DNA of 64,000 bases, taken from NCBI RefSeq assembly GCF_024519285.1, contig NZ_JAMZCY010000005.1:186001-250000 (forward strand), given 5' to 3'. Source of the DNA: Cohnella sp. WQ 127256. Lineage in GTDB: Bacteria; Bacillota; Bacilli; Paenibacillales; Paenibacillaceae. The translations under genes were made by a program, and so were the position numbers. Position 1 is the stretch's first letter. Each line of letters starts with the position of its first letter. This document shows positions 43,987 through 53,100 of the stretch, piece after piece. The notes under the pieces were generated by a model that saw nothing but the letters and a program-made list of their open reading frames with translations, was not told the DNA's origin and did no database searches.

Positions 43987-44895
43987 ATGAACACAGCTGA
44001 TATTAATGTAAGGGACCCGTATATTTTGGTCCATGAGGAGAAGTACTACCTCTATGGAACAAGAAGTGCGACAGCATGGGGGCTTGCAGACGGATTTGAT
44101 TGCTATGTGAGTGAAGACCTCGAAAACTGGGAGGGTCCTATAGAAGTTTTCCGGAACAATGGAGATTTTTGGGCAGATCGAAATTATTGGGCTCCTGAAT
44201 GTTATTCCTACGAGGGAGCTTTTTATCTGGTAGCTACTTTTAATTCAGAGCATCGAAACATGGGGACTCAAATACTTGTATCCGACTCACCAACAGGACC
44301 GTTTATGCCTCATAGCGATGGACCGGTTACTCCGAATGAATGGGCTTGTTTGGATGGAAGTCTATATTTTCATAAGGACGGAACCCCCTATATGATCTTC
44401 GGACATTCTTTCCAGGATACACCGAAGGGAGAGATGTGTGTCATAGAGCTTTCGAAGGATTTGCGTACAAGCGTTGGTGAACCAAAGTTACTTTTCAAAG
44501 CAGCAGAAGCTCCCTGGTCTGTTCCGATCCCGTTTGCAAAAAAGGAGTTTGGATTGGATGGCGATGTTTATTTTGTTGATGGGCCATGTTTATATCGAAC
44601 CGAATCTGGAAAGTTGATCATGCTCTGGTCTAGTTGGGGAGCCAAAGGTTACGCGGTTGGGGTGGCGTATTCCGATAATGGCGAGCTTGACGGAGCATGG
44701 CATCATGAGAAAGCGCCCTTGTTTGGTGAAAATGGCGGTCACGGGATGCTCTTTCAAACCAAGGAAAAGGAATGGATGTATACCTTACATTATCCTAACG
44801 ATCGATACAAGGAGAAACCGCGGTTCATAAAAGTGAAAGAACACAACAATGGACTTCTGTTGGTCGATGAGGGATCGTCCGGGTTTCAACAATAA
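43987..44895 (+). CDS. Glycoside hydrolase family 43-like protein
   Basis: A 302-residue five-bladed beta-propeller hydrolase. The first catalytic carboxylate is in INVRDPYILVHEEKYYLYG, with ACLDGSLYFHKDGTPYM as the second region and FVDGPCLYRTESGKLIMLWSS as the third; there Asp stands where many GH43 enzymes have Glu. No signal peptide is present, so it acts inside the cell, probably on imported arabino- or xylo-oligosaccharides. The ATG at 43987, eight bases after AAGGAG, is chosen over the GTG three codons earlier. There is no sugar transporter nearby. It ends shortly before a 24-bp inverted repeat. Confidence 0.82.
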   Translation: MNTADINVRDPYILVHEEKYYLYGTRSATAWGLADGFDCYVSEDLENWEGPIEVFRNNGDFWADRNYWAPECYSYEGAFYLVATFNSEHRNMGTQILVSDSPTGPFMPHSDGPVTPNEWACLDGSLYFHKDGTPYMIFGHSFQDTPKGEMCVIELSKDLRTSVGEPKLLFKAAEAPWSVPIPFAKKEFGLDGDVYFVDGPCLYRTESGKLIMLWSSWGAKGYAVGVAYSDNGELDGAWHHEKAPLFGENGGHGMLFQTKEKEWMYTLHYPNDRYKEKPRFIKVKEHNNGLLLVDEGSSGFQQ

Positions 44896-44918
44896 AAATA
44901 CCTTATACTAACGGCGAA

Positions 44919-44968
44919 CTATAGCGTAACGAAGGACTGCCATTTGGCAGTCCTTCGTTACGCTATAG
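44919..44968. repeat. Perfect 24-bp inverted repeat
   Basis: Arms of 24 bases (starting CTATAGCGTAACGAAGG) separated by two bases form an extreme hairpin without a T-run. The left flank ACTAACGGCGAACTATAG-GTAACGA-type sequence recurs in degenerate form near 58475, so it belongs to a dispersed family. It may end the GH43 transcript. Confidence 0.8.
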
Positions 44969-45046
44969 GCAGTTTGCTTTAATTAAGGAGCATAGTGAAA
45001 CTTAGTCAAATATTAGACGTCTATTTTAAGATAAGGGGAGGATTGG

Positions 45047-45475
45047 ATGAAGATTAAGCATTTGCTTTTCTTGATTTTAATATCATCTTTAATATTTCCG
45101 AGTAAGCTATCAGCAACTTCATGGGCTAATCAATTTGTCGTTTGGCATGGTTATGCTTATGTAGTAAGTGATGAGTATGTAACAGAAATAGGTAGTAAGA
45201 TTGGGCATGTGACTAAGTATTCTGATATGGCAACCTATACTGGTAATTTCTCGAACGCTTATAAGAAAGGGACTAATTATTATTCTATTAAAGGGATTAG
45301 TACAGACGCAGCGATAGCAGTCCAACATAAAGAGGGTACTTATAAAAAAGCAATCCGAAATGGGAAATTCGAAGGAGAGAATAAAGATAACTCCGGTGCA
45401 GTGAAAAATTGGATTGTTATTTCTCTATTCGCTATTTTGGGTCTTTTTCTCGTTAGAAAAAGATATAAAAAGTAA
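45047..45475 (+). CDS. Secreted, membrane-anchored hypothetical protein
   Basis: A 142-residue protein with a signal peptide (MKIKHLLFLILISSLIFPSKLSA) and a C-terminal membrane helix followed by a basic tail (WIVISLFAILGLFLVRKRYKK), giving a small ectodomain of about 85 residues rich in Tyr, Ser and Lys, anchored from outside. There is no LPxTG motif. An AAGGGGAGGA site precedes the ATG. It is followed by two further membrane proteins, possibly in one transcript. I do not recognise the family. Confidence 0.65.
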   Translation: MKIKHLLFLILISSLIFPSKLSATSWANQFVVWHGYAYVVSDEYVTEIGSKIGHVTKYSDMATYTGNFSNAYKKGTNYYSIKGISTDAAIAVQHKEGTYKKAIRNGKFEGENKDNSGAVKNWIVISLFAILGLFLVRKRYKK

Positions 45476-45547
45476 TTTCCACAATAATTGAAGAAGTATC
45501 AGGATGGGGCACCATTCGAAATGATTTCCATGAGGGGTGTGAAAGAA

Positions 45548-46258
45548 GTGAAACTCAAGCTCTCAAACAGGAATTTCATCTTAAAAATGATAGTGCTACT
45601 TGTAGTGGTAACTGTCACATCAATGTGGGCTTACAATTATTTTAGTACAAAGGTGTTTTACCTAGATGACAAGAAGTATTCGGAAAAATCTGCTCAATCT
45701 ACCCTGATTACTAAATATACAGCCTGGTTCGGCAAGCCAATTCGGATCAACAATAGTCGGGATGTTAAGGAATTACAAATAGACGAGGATACATACTTGC
45801 TGAAAGAGCTTGGCTCAACGGGGGATAAGGAAACGTACCTTGTTACCTATCCTAGCGGTAACGTTTATACAGTAGAGGATGTTAACCATTCCGGATTTCT
45901 TCTGGCGTACGATAAGAATGGCGAAGTTGTGCTTGGTTTTCAAGCTTATTCAAACAATGAAAGGATACTTTCTCCCGGCGAAGAGTATTATCATCCGAGC
46001 AGTCTGGTAACAGCTGCTTATGACAAATATCATGAGCGACAAGGAAATGTATTTTTATTTATATTGTCAATTTTATTTTTTGCTTACTGTTGGTGCGTGT
46101 TCCGAAAAGAAGCATTTCAAAGATTTCTATTTAAATTATCGTATCGACTTTGGGTTGTTGATCCCGAACCTTCCGATTTCTATTTTTTCATGACTAAAGC
46201 AGGTGCAGTCGGGGGCATGGTTGTTTGTGGGCTGGGCCTTTTGCTATCTTTAAAATAA
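45548..46258 (+). CDS. Hypothetical membrane protein
   Basis: A 236-residue protein with one N-terminal helix (about 10-32), an extracytoplasmic domain of about 130 residues (KVFYLDDKKYSEKSAQ...ILSPGEEYYHPSSLV), then a membrane segment (FLFILSILFFAYCWCVF) and another at the C terminus (AGAVGGMVVCGLGLLLSL). The start is uncertain. GTG at 45548, about nine bases after AGGGGTG, is preferred; upstream in-frame ATGs (45521 and 45530) and a TTG at 45488 lack a site. The family is not recognised. Confidence 0.58.
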   Translation: MKLKLSNRNFILKMIVLLVVVTVTSMWAYNYFSTKVFYLDDKKYSEKSAQSTLITKYTAWFGKPIRINNSRDVKELQIDEDTYLLKELGSTGDKETYLVTYPSGNVYTVEDVNHSGFLLAYDKNGEVVLGFQAYSNNERILSPGEEYYHPSSLVTAAYDKYHERQGNVFLFILSILFFAYCWCVFRKEAFQRFLFKLSYRLWVVDPEPSDFYFFMTKAGAVGGMVVCGLGLLLSLK

Positions 46259-46281
46259 ATCGTTGTATGATAAAGGAGGGG

Positions 46282-46461
46282 ATGAACATACATAAAAAGA
46301 AATATTTCATTCTAATGCCACCTATGTTACTAATTGGGCTATTTATGTTTTATTTTCTTCCAACAAATCAGAGACCTTATGTGTTAGTGGTTCCAATTGT
46401 TTTTTGGTTAATTTATTCCACTTGGCTATTTATTGAAAGAAAACAAAAGAGAATGAATTGA
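46282..46461 (+). CDS. Small two-helix membrane protein
   Basis: A protein of about 59 residues made of two hydrophobic helices (YFILMPPMLLIGLFMFYF and YVLVVPIVFWLIYSTWLF) joined by NQRP and ending in a basic tail (ERKQKRMN). AAAGGAGGGG lies directly before the ATG, a tight spacing. It overlaps nothing and precedes the phosphotransferase by 13 bases. Function unknown. Confidence 0.55.
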   Translation: MNIHKKKYFILMPPMLLIGLFMFYFLPTNQRPYVLVVPIVFWLIYSTWLFIERKQKRMN

Positions 46462-46474
46462 GGGGGAACTAGCG

Positions 46475-47311
46475 ATGCTTGGAAATCGTATAGCGATGGG
46501 CTCAAGTTGCGAAGTTTATGAATGGGAGGGTAACGACAAGGTGGTCAAGCTGTTTCATACGAACACGACCTCAGAAGCAGTTCAGCTAGAGTATCGAAAC
46601 AGTTCTGTAGCTTGGAAGAGCGGATTACAAGTACCTCAACCGTTCGAACAAGTGATATGGGAAGGCCGTCACGGAATTATTTTCGAAAAAGTAGTCGGAG
46701 AAACGATCATAAATCGAATTTTTGAAGGGTTGAATACGTTTCAAAGTATTGATTTTGACGAAGCGGACAGTGACCTGCGAATATATGCGAGAGCACTGAA
46801 TGATATTCATAAAACAACCACCTTCGATATCGTTACCGATCAAAAAGAGAACTTAAAAGCGATTATTGGCCATCCTGCAATGTTTACCATAGATGAGATA
46901 TCAGCAATTCATCATTATATTGACCTTTTACCTGGTAAAAGTATGCTTTGCCATGGTGACACGAATCCCGGTAATCTGATACTGAGAGATGGCAAACCAG
47001 TTATGATCGATTGGATGCATGCTGCAATTGGCAACCCGGCAGCGGATGTGGCAGAGGTTTGCGTGATGATCGAGTATGCCGTTTTGCCCCCAGAAACTCC
47101 TGCTGCCGTAGATCAGTTCTTTCAAGCTTCACGTAAAGTGGCATACGACATTATTATTGATGAGTATTGTCGGTTGTCTGGAGTAACAGAGGATGAGATA
47201 AGGTCATGGTACGTTCCGGCCGCCGCACGTTCAATCGCATCTGGCGCCCTACTGGATGAACAAGTAGCCAAACTTGCTACTATGATCCGGCAAAGGCTAT
47301 GCCTGGTCTAG
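46475..47311 (+). CDS. Aminoglycoside-phosphotransferase-like (APH) kinase
   Basis: A 278-residue small-molecule kinase of the APH/choline kinase fold. The Brenner motif MLCHGDTNPGNLILRDGKP and the metal Asp in VMIDWMHAAIGNPAADVAEV are intact; KVVKLFH holds the ATP-binding Lys and the P-loop is the short GSSCEVYEW. GAGGGGG precedes the ATG. These stand-alone kinases act on antibiotics, sugars or amino alcohols, so resistance cannot be claimed. It converges on the argC-like gene. Confidence 0.85.
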   Translation: MLGNRIAMGSSCEVYEWEGNDKVVKLFHTNTTSEAVQLEYRNSSVAWKSGLQVPQPFEQVIWEGRHGIIFEKVVGETIINRIFEGLNTFQSIDFDEADSDLRIYARALNDIHKTTTFDIVTDQKENLKAIIGHPAMFTIDEISAIHHYIDLLPGKSMLCHGDTNPGNLILRDGKPVMIDWMHAAIGNPAADVAEVCVMIEYAVLPPETPAAVDQFFQASRKVAYDIIIDEYCRLSGVTEDEIRSWYVPAAARSIASGALLDEQVAKLATMIRQRLCLV

Positions 47312-47406
47312 AAATTTTAGAGCTTTTACTGAGACAATCGTGCTTCAATATAATGTGTTACTATTCACCGTAATATATCTAAACACAAAGTACAGTTCGA
47401 CTTTTC

Positions 47407-48351
47407 TTACTCTAGCCCTAACCCTTCTTCAAATCCGAGCATAATGTTCATATTTTGAATAGCTGCCCCTGATGCACCCTTCCCCAGGTTATCAAATCTA
47501 GAAATAAGTAATATTTCATCTTTATGACCAAAAACAAATATATCTAAATAATTTGTATTATTACATTGCATGAGATTAAAGAAACCGTCTTCGAGATATG
47601 CCTCAGATTCATAAGGCATAACTCGAATAAATCGTTCATCCTGATAATACGAGGCAAGCACTTCTTGAATATCTCTTGCCGTTACGTTCTTTGTAAACAT
47701 TCTTGGAAAGAGAGGGATAGTAACTGCATCACCCTGATAATAGTTTCCGACTATTGGGGTGAATATTGGTGCAGCGTTTAACCCGGAATATAGCTGCATT
47801 TCTGGAAGATGCTTGTGGTTAAGATTAAGTGCATAATGTCTTGGGGCGAAAAGCTGTTCTCTATTTGAACTCTGATATTCAGATATAAGTTTCTTACCTC
47901 CACCACTGTATCCTGTAAGCGAATAACAGGACGCAGGGTAATCCCTCGGTATAATTCCTTCAGCTACCAAAGGGTGCGTAGTTAAAATAAAGCCTGTAGC
48001 GTGGCATCCTGGGACAGATACCCTAGATGAATTTTGGATTCTATTTCTTTGATTTTTATGTAATTCTGGTAAGCCGTATGTCCACGCCGAGTTCGTCCTA
48101 AAAGCAGTACTTGCATCGATTATTTTTGTCTTTTTATTACTTACCATCGTTACCGATTCTCTTGAAGCTGAATCTGGGAGACAAAGGAAGACTAGGTCTA
48201 CTTCATTTAGTACTGCTCTACGAGCATCGTTATCCTTGCGCAACTCTGACTCAATTTTGACTACTTCAACGCTAGAAATCTTAGACAGGTACTCATGTAT
48301 CTTTAGTCCTGTTGTACCTTCTTGACCATCCACAAATATTTTATATTCCAT
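47407..48351 (-). CDS. argC: N-acetyl-gamma-glutamyl-phosphate reductase (type 2, orphan)
   Basis: A 314-residue NADPH-dependent reductase of arginine biosynthesis. The first glycines are in FVDGQEGTTGLKIHEYL, the nucleophilic Cys in SRVSVPGCHATGF, and GYSGGGKKLI and RHYALNLNHKHLPEM follow. The short length and FVDGQEGTTG start are those of the type 2 (class II) enzymes rather than the 345-residue type usual in argCJBD operons. GAGGGG lies six bases before the ATG. No other arg gene is adjacent, but an ARG-box-like palindrome precedes it. It could be a second, regulated copy or a horizontally acquired one; the AT-rich composition supports the latter. Confidence 0.87.
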   Translation of the reverse strand: MEYKIFVDGQEGTTGLKIHEYLSKISSVEVVKIESELRKDNDARRAVLNEVDLVFLCLPDSASRESVTMVSNKKTKIIDASTAFRTNSAWTYGLPELHKNQRNRIQNSSRVSVPGCHATGFILTTHPLVAEGIIPRDYPASCYSLTGYSGGGKKLISEYQSSNREQLFAPRHYALNLNHKHLPEMQLYSGLNAAPIFTPIVGNYYQGDAVTIPLFPRMFTKNVTARDIQEVLASYYQDERFIRVMPYESEAYLEDGFFNLMQCNNTNYLDIFVFGHKDEILLISRFDNLGKGASGAAIQNMNIMLGFEEGLGLE

Positions 48352-48394
48352 TTTTTCGCCCCTCATCAATCAATTTATGTATAATTATAAATAT

Positions 48395-48413
48395 AAATGC
48401 ATATATATTCAAC
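48395..48413 (-). promoter_or_regulatory. argC: ARG-box-like operator upstream of argC
   Basis: On the argC strand GTTGAATATATATGCATTT fits the ArgR/AhrC operator pattern (TGAAT, four A/T, ATGCA) and lies 44 bases before the start codon in very AT-rich DNA. A second weaker A/T palindrome follows. This suggests arginine repression of this lone gene. Confidence 0.5.
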
Positions 48414-48454
48414 GCTAATCAGAATAAATTAATATGAAGGGAGATTTGACTAGT

Positions 48455-49086
48455 ATGAATGAACAAAGTGCTAAAAATAAGATAGCTTGGGAACATCGAG
48501 CATATGAATTTTGGAACAAACGAGATGGTTCACCTAAGGATAAGGCAAAACAAATATTGGATAATCCCAAAGCACAGCTAAAAAAACATAAGCAATATTT
48601 TGAACAGATTGCAGGAAAAAAGATTGCTAATCTTTGTGGTTCAAATGGAAGAAAAGCAGTCCCATTAGCACTGTTAGGCGCAGATGTAACCGTATTTGAT
48701 ATATCGGAAGAAAATAAAAAGTATGCCCTAGAACTGGCGGATACGGCGAATGTACCTATACAATATGTTGTTACTGATATTTATGATATAAACTTAGAAA
48801 TGTATAGTGGTCATTTTGACATGTTATATTTAGAGGGTGAATCCAATATCAAATCCAACAAAGTTACTTTGACGAAGAATTACATAGTGGGGATGTAGCA
48901 TATAAACATTATTTCGAGGAACAGGAGCAACAAGACTTTCCAGATGTTTCGATTAGGCTTTATACTCTTAGCGAAATAATAAATTCCGTTATTACATCTG
49001 GTTTTAAGTTAATGAAATTTGATGAGCATCGTGGTTGGAAAAATGAAAACATTCCATGGGAATTTACAATTTTGGCTAATAAATAG
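48455..49086 (+). pseudogene. SAM-dependent methyltransferase, broken by deletion and frameshift
   Basis: The first part (to about 48850) encodes a methyltransferase start: AWEHRAYEFWNKRDGSP, KKIANLCGSNGRKAVPLALLGADVTVFDIS (motif I) and FDMLYLEG. The frame then runs into unrelated codons and stops at 48898. In another frame from about 48868 the sequence resumes as LHSGDVAYKHYFEEQEQQDF, then YTLSEIINSVITSGFKLMKF and ENIPWEFTILANK to a stop at 49086, the usual end of this family. About 50 residues of the middle are missing. The gene is thus inactivated by an internal deletion. Confidence 0.75.
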
Positions 49087-49110
49087 ATAGAAGTTCTATC
49101 CAAGAGAAAA

Positions 49111-49140
49111 CCACTCCATTGTCGGAGTGGCTTCTTCTTT
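49111..49140 (+). terminator. Terminator after the methyltransferase pseudogene
   Basis: CCACTCC-ATTGTC-GGAGTGG followed by CTTCTTCTTT; a short stem with a T-rich tail. Confidence 0.65.
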
Positions 49141-49375
49141 ATATGCTTGTGGAACGTAGACGAAACTATATCGCCGGTTTTTTTAGTGCTCGCACGAGCC
49201 ATCAAGAACCGGTAAGTTGGTCATTGCACATTTGGAATCCATGAGCAATCAGATCATGTTTGGATACGATGGTATAAACTACACAAAGAAAGATTTGAAG
49301 GGCATTGCCGGATGATGAATGGGTTGAACATAAGCGTGTAGCAGTAATCACCTTTTAAGGGGGGGGGGAGTGCAA

Positions 49376-49675
49376 ATGGACATTGAATGGATTAACGTTA
49401 GATACAAAGAGGCTAATAGAAAGATGGACTCTGATTGGGAAGTATCCCAATGGGTTGATTCGCTTTATCCTGACTTCTATGGATGTTTAATTGTTAATCT
49501 CGGATATGCGACACCAGATTATAAAGTTCACTCCAGCTTAGTTGAGCACCTTCCGAAATGGGCAAGCAACAACAAGTCGAAAATTAGGGTTAATACTTCA
49601 AACGAGGTAGTGGACGGAGAGATTATATACAAAGTGTGGATCACACCGTTAGACGAGTTCGAACCATTAAGTTAA
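49376..49675 (+). CDS. Hypothetical protein
   Basis: A 99-residue soluble protein, not recognised. It is Trp- and Tyr-rich (DIEWINVRYKEA, SDWEVSQWVDSLYPDFYGCLIVNLG, VEHLPKWASNN) with mixed charge, no signal peptide and no membrane segment. It follows a very G-rich stretch (GGGGGGGGAG) that includes its ribosome site. It stands alone between decayed sequence and a hairpin; single small proteins of this type are often immunity or stress proteins, but there is no direct evidence. Confidence 0.55.
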   Translation: MDIEWINVRYKEANRKMDSDWEVSQWVDSLYPDFYGCLIVNLGYATPDYKVHSSLVEHLPKWASNNKSKIRVNTSNEVVDGEIIYKVWITPLDEFEPLS

Positions 49676-50121
49676 GTAAAAGGGACACGATAGCACAATG
49701 ACAACAAGCTGCCGACAATATCGGCAGCTTGTTCAGTTATACCAGCTAATAGCTAGCTAGAAGATAAGCATCGGAAGCATCCGTCTTTACTTTACGAAAG
49801 TTGGACTTCCTAAGCCTATTCGAGATGAGCGGATGAATGACATGTACAAAAAGTATATCCTATGAACCCTCGAATATCACTTACAGATAAAACGGCAGTA
49901 TTCGAAAGCCGATTTCACAAAAACGTCAAAATTTCGCAAGGCTTGATACTGCGCGATTTTGGCTGATTCTTTCATTATTCTTTTATTGGCCGTCTTTATA
50001 ATGAAATGTAGTAGTCGTCCAGTTGTAGAAACCGCAGAAACCTATCTGTATCCCGTTCATTCGACAAGCTTCTGCTCTCATCTTCATCTCGTTTCAACCA
50101 TTATAGTAAAGGAGAAAAATC
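49676..50121. other. Gene-free stretch before the S-layer gene
   Basis: It contains the GGCTGCC-family hairpin at 49703-49733 and no supported gene. A frame of 126 codons across its end is a shadow of the S-layer gene. The final 40 bases hold AAAGGAGAAA, the ribosome site of that gene. Confidence 0.5.
49703..49733. repeat. Hairpin of the GCTGCCGA family
   Basis: A 13-bp perfect stem AACAAGCTGCCGA/TCGGCAGCTTGTT with loop CAATA. It shares its core with the hairpins at 39733, 56953 and 58500 and probably ends the preceding gene. Confidence 0.75.
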
Positions 50122-53100
50122 ATGAAAAATTCATTCTTATGTCTATTAATTGCATTATTTGCGTTCGGGACTTCATTCTCGCAGATTCGACCTGTATATG
50201 CAGCCGAGAACGACTTTACTTATACAGTCGGTTCCAACGGCGCAACTGTTACGGACTACGGGGGCACGGATCTGAACGTGGTTATACCCGGTACGTACGA
50301 GGGGATGGCGGTAACCGAGATTGGGAGATCAGCATTTGATACGTACGGTACGGGTAAACCTAAAATTACGAGCGTCGTGATTCCGAACAGCGTGAAAGTC
50401 ATTCAAACGTATGGATTCCGTTATACTAGCCTCACTTCCATAGACCTTCCTGATAGCTTGTTAACGATCGGCGCCAGCGCATTCGAAAACAATCCGCTTA
50501 CAACCGTCGTTTTTCCGGACAGTGTGACGACTATCGGCAACTATTCTTTTTATATGAATAGTTTGACATCGATTAGATTATCGGAAAATTTAAAGACGAT
50601 TAATGGCGGGGCTTTCGACACCAATCACATTACGAAACTGGTCATCCCGGCCGGTGTAACGAATGTCGGCAGTAGCTCATTCTATAATAACAGCCTGACA
50701 AGCGTAACGGTGTTAGGCAAAGCAACAACTTTTGGGACAGGCGTATTTGCGGGTAATCCGAGCAATCTGAAAATATTTGGAAATGCGAATTCACCTGCAG
50801 CCGCTTATGCGCCGAACAACGGACATACGTTTGTGGACGGAACGGAGTTGTTTCAAGCGGTCGCTAGCGCCAAGTCGTTGTTGAAAAGTCATCTGCCGGG
50901 CACCGGCGTAGGACAAGTGCCGGCCAATGCTTACAACGACTTGTCTGCAGCTTATGACGCAGCCATGCTTTTTATCGAAGGAATCGGGAATGCAACCGTC
51001 GCCTCCGACCTGGCTGACGCCGCAACCCCACTGACCTCTTCAATCGCGGCATTCAATTCGCAAATTGTCCAGGCCGGCAATCCCGCGGCATTGGGGGCGG
51101 CGATCGTGGCGGCGCAGCAAGCGTTGACGGATCATCCGCAAGGCGTAAACGCGGGGCAGACGTCGGCGGGAGACCGCAGCGCTTTGCAGAACGCGATAGC
51201 TGCAGCCCAGCAAATTTTCAATCAGGCCGACAAATATCTGCAGGGCGAATTGGAAGAGGCTGTCGCAAATTTGGAAACGGCGATAGATACATTCGAAGAC
51301 GTGATTATCACAGCCGGCGATCCGACGGCGCTGGGCGCAGCGATTACGGCGGCGCAACAAGCGCTGACGGATCATCCGCAAGGTGTAAACGTGGGGCAGG
51401 CGTCAGCGGGTACGCGCACCGCACTGCAGACCGCATCCAATGCTTCGCAGCATATTCTCGATAACGCAAGCAATTACACGCAGGATCAATTGGATATTGC
51501 CGTCGGTCAGTTAAATTCAGCGGTGCAAGTCTTTAATGCCGCTGTTCTTCAACCGGGCATTCCGACGGCGCTGGGCGCAGCGATTGCAGCGGCGCAGCAG
51601 GCGCTGACGGATCATCCGGAAGGCGTAAACGTGGGGCAGGCGTCGGCTGGAACTCGAATCGCGCTGGAAACTGCAATTGATACAGCGCAGCAGATTGTCG
51701 ATGACGCAAGCAATTACACGCAGGATCAATTGGATACTGCCGTCAGCCAGTTAAATTCAGCGGTGCAAGTCTTTAATGCCGCTGTTCTTCAACCGGGCAT
51801 TCCGACAGCGATGGGCGCAGCGATTACGGCGGCGAAGCAAGCACTGATGGATCATCCGGAAGGTGTGAACGTGGGGCAGACTTCGGCCGGAACTCGCACC
51901 GTGCTGGAAACTGCCATCGGTACTGCGCAGCTGATTGTCGATAATGCAAGCAATTACACGCAGGATCAACTGGATACTGCCGTTGTCCAGTTAAATTTAG
52001 CGGTTCAAGTTTTTAATGCTGCTGTTCTTCAACCGGGCATTCCTACAGCGCTGGGCGGGGCGATCACGGCGGCGCAGCAGGCACTGACGGATCACCCGGA
52101 AGGCGTAAACGTGGGGCAGACGTCGGCCGGAACTCGAACCGCACTGGAAACTGCCATCGGTACTGCGCAGCTGATTGTCGATAATGCAAGCAATTACACG
52201 CAGGATCAATTGGATACTGCCATCGGCCAGTTAAATTCAGCGGTGCAAGTCTTTAATACCGCTGTTCTTCAACCGGGCATTCCGACAGCGATGGGCGGGG
52301 CGATTACGGCGGCGCAGCAGGCGCTGACGGATCATCCGGAAGGCGTAAACGTGGGGCAGACGTCGGCGGGAACGCGCACCGCGCTGGAAACTGCCATCGG
52401 TACTGCGCAGCTGATTGTCGATAATGCAAGCAATTACACGCAGGATCAATTGGATACTGCCGTTGTCCAGTTAAATTCAGCGGTTCAAGTCTTTAATGCG
52501 GCTGTTCTTCAACCGGGCATTCAGACAGCGCTGAGCGCAGCGATTACGGCGGCGCAGCAGGCGCTGATGGATCATCCGGAAGGCGTAAACGTGGGGCAGA
52601 CGTCGGCCGGAACTCGAACCGCGCTGGAAACTGCCATCGGTACTGCGCAGCTGATTGTCGATAACGCAAACAATTACACGCAGGATCAATTGGATACTGC
52701 CGTCGGCCAGTTAAATTCAGCGGTTCAAGTCTTTAATACCGCTGTTATTCAACCGGGCATTCAGACAGCGCTGAGCGCAGCGATTACGGCGGCGCAGCAG
52801 GCACTGACGGATCATCCGGAAGGTACGGATGTAGGGCAGGCATCGGCAGACGACCGAGCTGCCCTGCAGACCGCGATAGATGCGGCGCAGGCTATTGCCG
52901 ACGATGCGGAAAACCAATCTCAGATTCGATTGGATGAGGCCTCTGTCAGTTTGAGCGAGGCTCTGGCGGAATTTGAAGCCGCTTGGGTGGGGTTGGTGCT
53001 AACCACCTCGGCCAATGATTTGTACGGTACGAGCGACACGCTTCGCTTTAAGGTGTTTTACGGATACGAAGTAACCGTGACCGGGACACCGACCGTTCCG

